Origin: an uncultured Gammaproteobacteria bacterium
GTDB lineage: Bacteria; Pseudomonadota; Gammaproteobacteria; Arenicellales; JAANXG01
Assembly: GCA_947258975.1 (NCBI GenBank)
Contig: CAMYKK010000019.1
Span: 1 to 64,000 of the forward strand
DNA length: 64,000 bases
Direction: 5' to 3'
Within the stretch, counting starts at the first letter, position 1. Every line of letters begins with the position of its first letter. Under the pieces are notes generated by a model. It ran no database searches. It was not told the origin of the DNA and worked only from the letters and a program-made list of their open reading frames with translations. Positions 35,510-43,791 of this stretch are shown here, one piece after another. The translations under genes and the position numbers were made by a program.

Positions 35510-35912
35510 TGTTGACGCCGTAGATCACGGCACTAACAACTTGTTGCACCATGACTTTCCTCGACCATGTGGATCCGCAACGGGTATTGGCCGGAGTCGT
35601 TCGTCGACACAGGGTTTGGATAGAACCGTGGCGGGCGGCGCAACGGAATTACTCGGGCGATGACATTTCGCCCTTTGCCACACTTATCGTCTGGGCCCGA
35701 ACAAGAATTAAGACAATTTAACTACGGGACACAGAGACAGGACAGGCGCCTACTGAGTGAATCCTTCTCGTGAACGGGAAGACGAAAAAAGGTGGGGTCC
35801 AGTGCGCTGATCTAATCGATTTTTACGCGAATCCCTCATCCACTCCTTCCCCCTTATGCGGGAGAGAGGGTTTAAAGGTAACAATGGGCTTGCCCCGGGG
35901 TTTGTCTCGGTT
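35510..35912. other. Intergenic sequence upstream of the eCIS control region
   Basis: About 400 bases between the control dyads and the end of the transporter gene. A 118-codon plus-strand frame starting at 35770 is rejected as coding because it runs antisense into the transporter gene. I see no gene, tRNA or convincing terminator. Confidence 0.4.
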
Positions 35913-37181
35913 TCAAGCTGGAATTGGAACCCGGACTACTGCGCGGTATTCTCTTGCTAGGGCAGCAACCACCGCCACCCAGGCGACACATACACTCAAC
36001 GTAATCCATGCCAGTTGCGCGACATCGAGTAGCAACGGAAGACTCTGCGTGAACACGAGTATCAATCCGGACCCTAAGATCTTGAACAGACGGTATCCCA
36101 ACATGTCGATCCAGGCCTTGGCCTGATAGGTACGCACCGCATCCACGGGGATGTACAGCAGTTCCTTGGACGCGCGGTTGATCGAGTAGGATAAGCCGCG
36201 ATCGCTGATCTTGACTATCGACGCCATTGTGAGTGTTGGTGCAGACATGAATCCCAGAGAGCAGACCGCGAGTGCCAGAGGTTGCATCATCATACCTGCT
36301 ACGACACCAAGGTAGCGATGAATGACGGGGGTCAAAGCGAGGTTTATAAATATCGAGACAAGACCCAGGACGCTGAGAAACGTGGAGATGAAAGCAGTGC
36401 GTTGGTCAAGCTCCCGATACGCGGCCTCGACAGTTTTCAAAAACTGATACTCTACTATGGGCTCGGCGATTTGGGCGCACAACAGCCCGGCAGCGATCAA
36501 CAGCAAGTAGCGGCTCTGAACGAGTGCACGCCAACCGCCTCCGACCTTGACCGGACCATCGCTGCCTTTGATCTCTTCGTACAGGCCCATGCGTCCCATG
36601 ACGACGTTGAGACCGAAGACGACGATGAGCAGCAGAGCGCAGGATAACAGTAAATCCGCAGTAGTCGTCGGCGTGTAAAGTATCAGCGCTGCTGCGAGCA
36701 GACCGCCGGCGACACCACCCACGAGTCCGCCCGTGCCCACGAACCAATACGTACTCCTGCCCTCTTCGGGCTTGTGTACGGTATTGGCCAGGCTCCAGAA
36801 CTGCTCGACGAGGATCACGCTGAAGATATCTACGAAGATGTAAAAGCCAAGACTTGCCGGTGCGCTCATGAACTTCAGCATGACCCGGAACACAACCAAC
36901 AAGCCAACGAACACGAGACAAGAACCCAGGACCACGCGCAACCGGGTGTAGCGCTCTACCAATTTGTGATAGAAAGCGATGAACATACCGAGCACCAAGG
37001 CCGAGGCAATCCATATGTACGGAAAGCTGTCGGCGCCCCAATATTCGATCAACAATGAGCGGCTGGCGGATTTAACCTGGTAATAAGCGAGGATTATGAG
37101 CAGGAAATTAACAAATAAAATCAACGCTCGCCGCCGAACCTCGGCTGGTGTTTTGCCGGAATGGGTGCTCGCAGTTATCAT
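35913..37181 (-). CDS. Npt1/Npt2-type (ATP:ADP antiporter family) membrane transporter
   Basis: A 422-residue integral membrane protein with about 12 hydrophobic segments. Conserved pieces of the AAA nucleotide transporter family are visible: FVNFLLIILAYYQVKSASRSL near the start, EQFWSLANTVHKPEEGRS, YWFVGTGGLVGGVAGG, RASKELLYIPVDAVRTYQAKAWIDML and FKILGSGLIL near the end. True ATP/ADP exchange is proven mainly in intracellular bacteria and plastids; free-living members have unknown substrates, so nucleotide transport is only a possibility. The exported dikinase nearby would need ATP outside the cytoplasm, which makes the pairing interesting. Confidence 0.82.
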   Translation of the reverse strand: MITASTHSGKTPAEVRRRALILFVNFLLIILAYYQVKSASRSLLIEYWGADSFPYIWIASALVLGMFIAFYHKLVERYTRLRVVLGSCLVFVGLLVVFRVMLKFMSAPASLGFYIFVDIFSVILVEQFWSLANTVHKPEEGRSTYWFVGTGGLVGGVAGGLLAAALILYTPTTTADLLLSCALLLIVVFGLNVVMGRMGLYEEIKGSDGPVKVGGGWRALVQSRYLLLIAAGLLCAQIAEPIVEYQFLKTVEAAYRELDQRTAFISTFLSVLGLVSIFINLALTPVIHRYLGVVAGMMMQPLALAVCSLGFMSAPTLTMASIVKISDRGLSYSINRASKELLYIPVDAVRTYQAKAWIDMLGYRLFKILGSGLILVFTQSLPLLLDVAQLAWITLSVCVAWVAVVAALAREYRAVVRVPIPA

Positions 37182-37249
37182 AGTCGCTGATTTTCTTCTA
37201 ATCTAAACATAACGATACTTGCTCAAAAAAGGGAAACAACCCCGCTTCG

Positions 37250-38146
37250 ATGCGATTTACGCGAACGATAATAATCGCCACACTGTTGCTGTTACCAGCT
37301 CCGACCGTCTTCAGCGCTGGCCAGCAAAGTGATTATCCACTGTTGCGAAAGAGTATCGACCCGCAACTGCAACACGCTTTAAAAGACGCGCTGGTGGAGT
37401 TGGGTTTAGCGGCAGCGGTTGACAACAAGACACTTGCTGTGGCGCTGGTGGATATCACCAACACGAGCATTCCGCGTGTCGCTTCGCTGAATGGTGATGA
37501 AATGATGTACGCAGCGAGCCTGCCCAAGATCGCCATCCTCTTGGGTGCGTTCGTAAGCATCGAGCGCGGAGAGTTGGAATTCACTTCTGACGTCCGGCAG
37601 TCGCTGACGCGCATGATACGCGCATCTTCAAATGCAGATGCGACACGTATGTTGAATCTGGTCGGCAAACAAGAACTCATCGAGATAGTGACATCTGCCA
37701 GATTTCGCCTTTATGATCATGCAGTGAACGGCGGATTATGGGTGGGCAAGGAATACGGCAAATCACGGGCCTACCGTCGGGACCCGTTGCACAACCTGTC
37801 GCACGGCGCCACCGCCCTGCAGACCGCCCGTTTTTATTATCTGCTCGAAACCGGTCGTTTGGTAGCTGCGGAACTGTCCCGCCAGATGAAAGCGATGCTT
37901 GGAAATCCGGGTATTCGGCATAAGTTCGTCAAAGGCCTGGAGAAATACCCAGGGGTGCGGGTATACCGAAAGTCGGGCTCCTGGAAACAGTGGCACGCGG
38001 ACAGTGCCCTGGTCGAATCAGGTAAGCATAAATACATCGCGGTAGCGTTGGCGCAATCGCCAAACGGTTCGATGTGGTTGTCCCGGACCATTCAAAAGCT
38101 GCACGAACTTGTGGTTCCCACCGCGTTGGCAAGCACCCATCCTTAG
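37250..38146 (+). CDS. Exported class A beta-lactamase-like serine hydrolase
   Basis: A 298-residue protein with a signal peptide (IIIATLLLLPAPTVFSA). The active-site triad of motifs is SLPK near residue 89 (SxxK), SSN near 125 (SxN) and KSG near 240 (KTG-like). This matches class A beta-lactamase-related serine hydrolases. The Omega-loop Glu of true beta-lactamases (ExxLN) is not evident: the corresponding region reads DPLHNLSHGAT, so peptidoglycan or another ester/amide substrate is as likely as antibiotic hydrolysis. It diverges from the transporter and converges with a second enzyme of the same superfamily. Confidence 0.85.
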   Translation: MRFTRTIIIATLLLLPAPTVFSAGQQSDYPLLRKSIDPQLQHALKDALVELGLAAAVDNKTLAVALVDITNTSIPRVASLNGDEMMYAASLPKIAILLGAFVSIERGELEFTSDVRQSLTRMIRASSNADATRMLNLVGKQELIEIVTSARFRLYDHAVNGGLWVGKEYGKSRAYRRDPLHNLSHGATALQTARFYYLLETGRLVAAELSRQMKAMLGNPGIRHKFVKGLEKYPGVRVYRKSGSWKQWHADSALVESGKHKYIAVALAQSPNGSMWLSRTIQKLHELVVPTALASTHP

Positions 38147-38166
38147 TATTATTTTAAATAATCCCA

Positions 38167-39423
38167 TTACTTCTTATGGACCGCCTCGATCAATCGGTGG
38201 ATACGGGTCGCCAGAGTTTGGTGGTCCACTGCCGAGTTCTTCCGCAAGACGTTAGACACCAGAGTGACTAAATAATACAAGCGGCGGTCGGTGGCGGGCG
38301 ACTCGATGATCGCCACCGAGTTCATGAGATTCAACTTGTTACCGTGATACTTCCGGCATTCAAACCCCGACTCAGGTTGGCATCGGTACAACGAACCGGA
38401 CTTGAAATAAACTGCGGCATCCTGCAGGGCGGGGGACGATGCATAACGTATGCGCCGTTCCGTCATGTATAACAACCGCTTGATCTCCCGGCTGGAAAAT
38501 TCGTCGACAATTCTACCTTGCTCCAATCGCAGCAGATAAGCCATCAATTCCCGCGGCGTGGCGTAACTCCTGGTGCCCGGTACCTTGCGGTTGCCGGTCG
38601 CAGTGAAGAAGCTGCCCTGGCGCAGTGCGTTTAGGTCCAAGCCGTTCCGCAGCAGCGGCGTCTGCAGCGTCTTGGCCAAGAGCGCGCTGAGCTCCGATTG
38701 CGGGACGTGAGCGAAAAACCGTTGTGAGATCTCTGGCTCCACCGGGTATCCGCGTCCGAAACGCACCAGGAGCATGGCTTGCTTGATGGTCGCGCTGGCG
38801 GCGGCGTTCGAACTCGCGGACAGCATCCAGTCGAGGAACTCCCACAATGAGGCGCGGTTGCCGATTTGGATCGGTCGATGCGCTCCTTGTCGGTTTTGCG
38901 GATTCCAAAAAAACACCTTATGGCCGTCGTGGAGAATGAAATCGTCCGCGGTCACGACGGTTTCGCGCAGTACCCTGCGCCGAGAATCCAGGTCTTCGGG
39001 GTACGCGTCCGCGAGTGCCTGAAACACGGCAGTGGCCACCACGATCTTGCCGACGCTACCCGGGTTTTGCGCAACAGACCCGTTATGTTCCGCATACCGA
39101 GGGTGTTCGACGTCGGACAAATCGAGCACTGCCATGGCGTAGCGATCCGCATCGTCGCCGAGCAGGTGTTTGATCTCAGCGGTGAATTCAGAATTTGCAG
39201 GCGAAAGTTCCATATCGCGCTGATGCAGCAATCGCAGATCAACTTGTTGCAGGGTCAGCTGTTGTCCCGCCAAAATACCTCGACCGGCGACTTGGCCCTC
39301 CTGCACCAGGCGTACGTGTTCCAACCGCTTAATGCCTGTCGATTCGCTGCCGAAGATGGGGTAACCGAAGCAAGCGCCCGGTGTCAACAGAGTTGCAAGC
39401 AGGATCCATGGGGTGCATCGCAT
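38167..39423 (-). CDS. Second exported class A beta-lactamase-like serine hydrolase
   Basis: A 418-residue protein with a signal peptide ending near CFGYPIFG. Motifs are GSVGK near residue 124 (SxxK), SSN near 202 and FKSG near 341. The region before SxxK has VLDLSDVEHPRYAEHNGSV, as in this superfamily. It is ~120 residues longer than the first copy, with an extra N-terminal region. The start overlaps the stop of the dikinase gene (TAATG), so the two are probably translated together. Substrate unknown; a true beta-lactamase is not supported by an obvious ExxLN. Confidence 0.85.
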   Translation of the reverse strand: MRCTPWILLATLLTPGACFGYPIFGSESTGIKRLEHVRLVQEGQVAGRGILAGQQLTLQQVDLRLLHQRDMELSPANSEFTAEIKHLLGDDADRYAMAVLDLSDVEHPRYAEHNGSVAQNPGSVGKIVVATAVFQALADAYPEDLDSRRRVLRETVVTADDFILHDGHKVFFWNPQNRQGAHRPIQIGNRASLWEFLDWMLSASSNAAASATIKQAMLLVRFGRGYPVEPEISQRFFAHVPQSELSALLAKTLQTPLLRNGLDLNALRQGSFFTATGNRKVPGTRSYATPRELMAYLLRLEQGRIVDEFSSREIKRLLYMTERRIRYASSPALQDAAVYFKSGSLYRCQPESGFECRKYHGNKLNLMNSVAIIESPATDRRLYYLVTLVSNVLRKNSAVDHQTLATRIHRLIEAVHKK

Positions 39424-42356
39424 TAGTTTGTCCTCCCGGGGGTTCGGTTCAATTCTACTTGTACCTGGTCCCGCCGGCGCATAGAGCGATCCAGTGACTG
39501 CAGGTATTCGTTGACCCTGGCCGTCTTGCTTTCCAGGAAAGGCCGGAGTTGAAACAGGACCAACTTACCATCTCGAAAACCGAATTCGACATCGACTGGC
39601 GTCGGCGCACCTTCTGCGTCCACGACTGGTGGATACCACCGCGGCAGCTCATTAATGAACGCAATCAATACGCCGATTTCCTCGGGAGTCAGGACATGGT
39701 CGCGACTGCTGACCGGTCGCTTGTCGATACCGCCCCGCGGATCGATCTCCCATCGGTAATTCGCAGTCGCCTGGGCGAGCAGTCGCACTTCCCCGGTGAG
39801 AAGGTTGACGCGCAAGGATTCCGCCGCTTGACCATCCACGGCGCCACCTAGGCCCTCGTTGACCGCGATCGACAACCAACTGCGATCGCCGGTGTCGATA
39901 TCCTGGGTCACGAGTACACCGGATTTTTCGACCGAAACGCTGCGTAATAACAAAACCGCGGGATAGACGTGTTCCGGCTTTTCCATACGTGACTGCCGCC
40001 AGGCAAAGGCTCGTTGCGTAAAGGGCGATGCCCACACGCGCGAGATGGCAGCGAAAACGTTGTCGGAACCGACGACGTTGGCCAATGTTAGATTCAAACC
40101 GGCGCCGGTAAAGCCTGGTAAGTCTTCTACGTTGGTATCGCTACGTACATACACACCATAACTGCCGTCATGACCGAATACCCGCTCCATCGTGGCCCGC
40201 AGGCGGTCGCGGAATTCAGCTCCAGGATCGGCATGTTCAATCCAGTGGTGCAATTGCTGCCGGAAGCCCTCGGTTGCACTTGCGCGCCGTTCGGAGTCCC
40301 GCGGCAGGGCCTCGAGAGCGCGATATTGAGCGGTCATCCATTCGAAGGTTGACATCCCGGTATCGTTGAACGGTTGACGCAGTAAATCCCGGAAGCTCCC
40401 AAACGGGATCGCCAGTCCATCGGTAACCGCCTTGGGGAAGTGGTGTCGCAGCTCGCCGAGCTGTGCGGCCTTGGGGCCAACGATGCGTCCAGAGTCTATG
40501 GCGCGCAGACTGCTCAGCGGCACGAACTTATTGTTGGCGAGAGCGAGCTTCTGCAGGTCCGGGCGGATCAGGAGTGATGGCGCATCGGGTTCGCCGCCAA
40601 AGATTCGTTCGGGTACGCTTTGTGCGTCCACCAGACGAACCGACCCACGTGCCGAAACCGCCAGCACGACCGGTCGTCCCTGCCAAGCTTGCATTCTTGG
40701 AATCAACGATTCGTCTATCGCTACGTTGGGAATGCCCAGATTGCGCGCCAATAACTGGACGTGGGACAGAGGGTTCCCCTCACCCAAGGTCAAAATACCC
40801 GCCACCGGTGGCAGGTCGGATACGGTCTCTGCTAACAGGTATATCCCCGCGGAGTCAAACGACTGGCCTGTGTCCGGTGCCGCCAGATAAAGCCGCCCGC
40901 GCGCCAGACCCGGGTTCAAGCCGCGCATACCCGCGCCGATATCAGCATTGAACACTTCATGACGCACACCGGCCAGTCCGTTGGCGTCCCGCAGCAAGCG
41001 GTCAATTATAAAGCTGAAAAAACTCAATGGGCTCGCACGCAGCTGGTCTTGGAGGAAGAGGCCGGCGCGCGGTTCGATGACGAGGAAGCGACGTACCGAT
41101 TCATCAAAATAGAACCGCTGCCACTGGCTGCTCCATGCGGGTACGCGCGCGAGGTGATCCAGTGTGCTTTTATAAACATCGAGAACCACACTCGGGCGTT
41201 GCCCGATCCGGGCGAGCGCGTTGTCCAACTCTTGCAGCTGCCTGCGACTAATCAGCCCGGTTCCATAAATCGCGTTTTGGCTCGACTTTAACCACTGGAG
41301 CTGCTGCGTACGGGTACTGCTTGCATTGTCGTTGTGCAGTCCTGTCCCCGCTACATAATGATCGTTCTCGAGGGCATTGCTGGTCTCGATGATGGCCAGA
41401 CGCAGGCTTGGCTGCGTCAATTCCACGCCTATAGTCCGGAGCTCGGACAACAAATCGGCCGTTCGCGTGAAAATCTCCTCGGGACCCGTTGCGCTGGCGA
41501 GCGCCTTGGCGTCGCGCGTGAACCGCGCGGCGCGAGCGCCGGAGGTCTGTTTGGCCAAGCTCTCCAAGTACCGGACCGCCGACGTGCCTGCATAGACTGA
41601 ATCAATAAGGGCCGCCAAGCGGGCAAATTCCACCGACAGAGTGGACCCTTTGTATCTGCCGGCGTATTCGCGCACCGCGTTGGCGTCGCTGCGATCGGGG
41701 ACGGCGTGAATTTTGGCCCTCAAGTGCACGAAACCGGGATCCCGGTCTGACAAAGACGCCGCGAGCTGGCGGATTTCGGTCAGAGATTGGGTCTCTTCCC
41801 CGTGATCCAGCATGCGGACTGCGGTCCGAAACGGCAGATAGCTTTGCGTCAGCCACGACGTGTCCTCAGCCAGCTTGAGCAGGAGCCGGCGTGCACCTTT
41901 TCGCTCGTCTTCATCTTGTAGCGACCCACGGTAAAACCGTGCCTTGCGGAAGATCCAACCATCATCCGCGACGATCATAAACCGTTCGATCAGGATCTGA
42001 TTAAGGGCGTCGAGATTGTCGGCGCGAGATGCGAATTCCTGTGCGTCGATACTGGCTAAGACATTCGCAATCTTGAATCCGGCCGCGCGCATTCGCTTTA
42101 CAGCATCACTCCACTCGCCATGCTGCACTCCACCGCCATGGTTTGCGCAAGCGTAAGGCGTCGGGGGCAATACAGTGCCATCCTTGCAAAACCAACGGAT
42201 CTGCTGGAATGGACCACGCTCGGAACGCTTCATTTCCTCAATCCTGGTGCGCCACACACGGTCGTCCGGCAATTGGGAAAATGCCGGCGCAATTGAAGCA
42301 GCGCATAGCGCAAGCAAGGTAATCAAACCCGCAGTGCGGTGTGTCCAAAGAGCCAT
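39423..42356 (-). CDS. Exported dikinase-like protein (phosphohistidine + ATP-grasp), GWD-like order
   Basis: A 977-residue protein with a signal peptide (LITLLALCAASIAPAFSQ). A phosphohistidine swivelling domain carries NPLSHVQLLARNLGIPNV near residue 533, with the His intact. The ATP-grasp domain of the PEP synthase/PPDK type follows: GPKAAQLGELRHHFP near 625, then YVRSDTNVEDLPGFTGAGLN near 742 and LSIAVNEGLGGAVDGQ. His domain before ATP-grasp is the order of glucan water dikinase, while PEP synthase and PPDK have the reverse. Glucan water dikinase moves the beta phosphate of ATP to alpha-glucan. The substrate here is unknown, and ATP supply outside the cytoplasm would be needed. The first 500 residues are helical and unassigned. 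Confidence 0.8.
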   Translation of the reverse strand: MALWTHRTAGLITLLALCAASIAPAFSQLPDDRVWRTRIEEMKRSERGPFQQIRWFCKDGTVLPPTPYACANHGGGVQHGEWSDAVKRMRAAGFKIANVLASIDAQEFASRADNLDALNQILIERFMIVADDGWIFRKARFYRGSLQDEDERKGARRLLLKLAEDTSWLTQSYLPFRTAVRMLDHGEETQSLTEIRQLAASLSDRDPGFVHLRAKIHAVPDRSDANAVREYAGRYKGSTLSVEFARLAALIDSVYAGTSAVRYLESLAKQTSGARAARFTRDAKALASATGPEEIFTRTADLLSELRTIGVELTQPSLRLAIIETSNALENDHYVAGTGLHNDNASSTRTQQLQWLKSSQNAIYGTGLISRRQLQELDNALARIGQRPSVVLDVYKSTLDHLARVPAWSSQWQRFYFDESVRRFLVIEPRAGLFLQDQLRASPLSFFSFIIDRLLRDANGLAGVRHEVFNADIGAGMRGLNPGLARGRLYLAAPDTGQSFDSAGIYLLAETVSDLPPVAGILTLGEGNPLSHVQLLARNLGIPNVAIDESLIPRMQAWQGRPVVLAVSARGSVRLVDAQSVPERIFGGEPDAPSLLIRPDLQKLALANNKFVPLSSLRAIDSGRIVGPKAAQLGELRHHFPKAVTDGLAIPFGSFRDLLRQPFNDTGMSTFEWMTAQYRALEALPRDSERRASATEGFRQQLHHWIEHADPGAEFRDRLRATMERVFGHDGSYGVYVRSDTNVEDLPGFTGAGLNLTLANVVGSDNVFAAISRVWASPFTQRAFAWRQSRMEKPEHVYPAVLLLRSVSVEKSGVLVTQDIDTGDRSWLSIAVNEGLGGAVDGQAAESLRVNLLTGEVRLLAQATANYRWEIDPRGGIDKRPVSSRDHVLTPEEIGVLIAFINELPRWYPPVVDAEGAPTPVDVEFGFRDGKLVLFQLRPFLESKTARVNEYLQSLDRSMRRRDQVQVELNRTPGRTN

Positions 42357-42649
42357 TAGCTTCGCATCAGAAGTGTCATCTAAAGAACCAAAGATTATGC
42401 AATACGTTACGGATAGTCAGCGCTGAGGACAAGAGGCTCAAGCACCGAGAGCCTTTGGCGATTTGCCGGATCCCCCATGCGCAGGGCTCACCGGGTTTTA
42501 ACCAAATACCGCTGCGGTGCCATAGATGGATCAGGATCAGCAAGATTTCCTTCATGTGGTAAGCGGGTTGCCAGAATCGCTGCCGACATCAAGATTGCGC
42601 TGACCGTTGATTTAACGTGAAAATTACGAATTCGACACCCACCGGTAAC

Positions 42650-43153
42650 TTAAGAAGCGGACGCGGACGGCGCCGGTTTCGGTTGTTCAGGCGGTGTGTC
42701 CGGAATCTCCGGAATGTTGATCGGGCCTACCGGTATCTCAATATCCTTGGTCATAGCTTTCGCTATCGCTACCACCGGAATGGCGAAGTAGGCCAACGCC
42801 GCCACAGCCCCGACGGCTTGACCCAACGATTCGCCCAACGATACGTCTTCGTCCTCGCTATCGTTCATCAGCATCGAAAGCTGCGCGATCATCGTGCGGG
42901 AGGTGGGATCGCTGGAATACAACGGCATGCGAAATGCAGTCTTCTCATCGCCGAATCCGAAGTCGCCGGACATGCCGCGCGGCCGCCAACTCAGATAGAA
43001 ACTGCTGACCGGTTGTTTGCCGCCGTACGCCAGTTCGTACTGGTAGAGGTACATTTGACCGTCGGCCGAAGACGGGGTCGTTACTCCGAGCATGACGACG
43101 CCAACCAGCATTGGTAGCGCAATTCTGCGGAATCGTTTGGGCAATATCTTCAT
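42650..43153 (-). CDS. Small exported protein of unknown function
   Basis: A 167-residue protein with a signal peptide (ALPMLVGVVMLGVTTPSSA). The mature part has a predicted hydrophobic stretch AVGAVAALAYFAIPVVAIA near 120, an acidic loop DSEDEDVSL and a Pro/Ala/Ser-rich C-terminus. It may sit in the outer membrane or periplasm with one membrane segment. No family recognised. It stands alone, with about 290 bases to the dikinase gene. Confidence 0.65.
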   Translation of the reverse strand: MKILPKRFRRIALPMLVGVVMLGVTTPSSADGQMYLYQYELAYGGKQPVSSFYLSWRPRGMSGDFGFGDEKTAFRMPLYSSDPTSRTMIAQLSMLMNDSEDEDVSLGESLGQAVGAVAALAYFAIPVVAIAKAMTKDIEIPVGPINIPEIPDTPPEQPKPAPSASAS

Positions 43154-43791
43154 CTTGCGAACCCTCGTGTTGTTTCATAAGCGACGACAGTTTGGGAAAT
43201 TTCGGAACCGCCGTTTGCTATGTCCATTTCAAAAACCGTGCCAAGTGTGGACGCAGCAAAAATCGCCAAGTTTGTCAGAGGGTTAGGAAAATCGGTGTCG
43301 GGAAAGGTGTGTTGTCGCAATAAGGAGGATGTGTGAAAGGTGTGAATGCGGCGTGTGAAAGGCCGCGTGACCGAACACTGAGCGAAGCAGTCGGCCGGGA
43401 AAAGCCACCACATCACGGTGGCGGTATTTTTAGGGGCGGGTGTCTAATTCGTGATTTTGTTCCTAATTCAATCGTATACACATTCCTGCCGTCGCCAGTA
43501 TGCCTGGTGACCTGCCGACAACATGAAGAACGTAAAGCAAAGATCAATGATTTCCGATGGCAGATGCATTGCCGTGGATCGATCCAGCCCCCCGTCGCCG
43601 CATGAATGCCAATTCGGCACGAACACGTTGACACGGAGCCGTTAATCGTCGCGCTACTGATTTACTGCTATCCATTTCTGCTCACTGCGTGGGCAGGCAC
43701 CTTGCCTGCAAACCGCGGCCTGGAAATCGTGCGCAGAGGGATTTCAGCGAACGACCGTCTAATATCGTCTATCCGTCCGCCTCGACATTAG
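43154..43791. other. Intergenic region without a supported gene
   Basis: About 640 bases. Short frames on both strands lack ribosome sites and family features. A six-base stem, GCAGGC/GCCTGC (43693-43709), lies about 80 bases past the stop of the S41-type peptidase gene but has no T-run. I see nothing else to annotate. Confidence 0.45.

Noticed and set aside
37250-39423. The two serine hydrolases as antibiotic-resistance beta-lactamases
   Set aside because: SxxK, SxN and KSG motifs are present, but I see no ExxLN Omega-loop motif in either, and the context is an envelope gene set.
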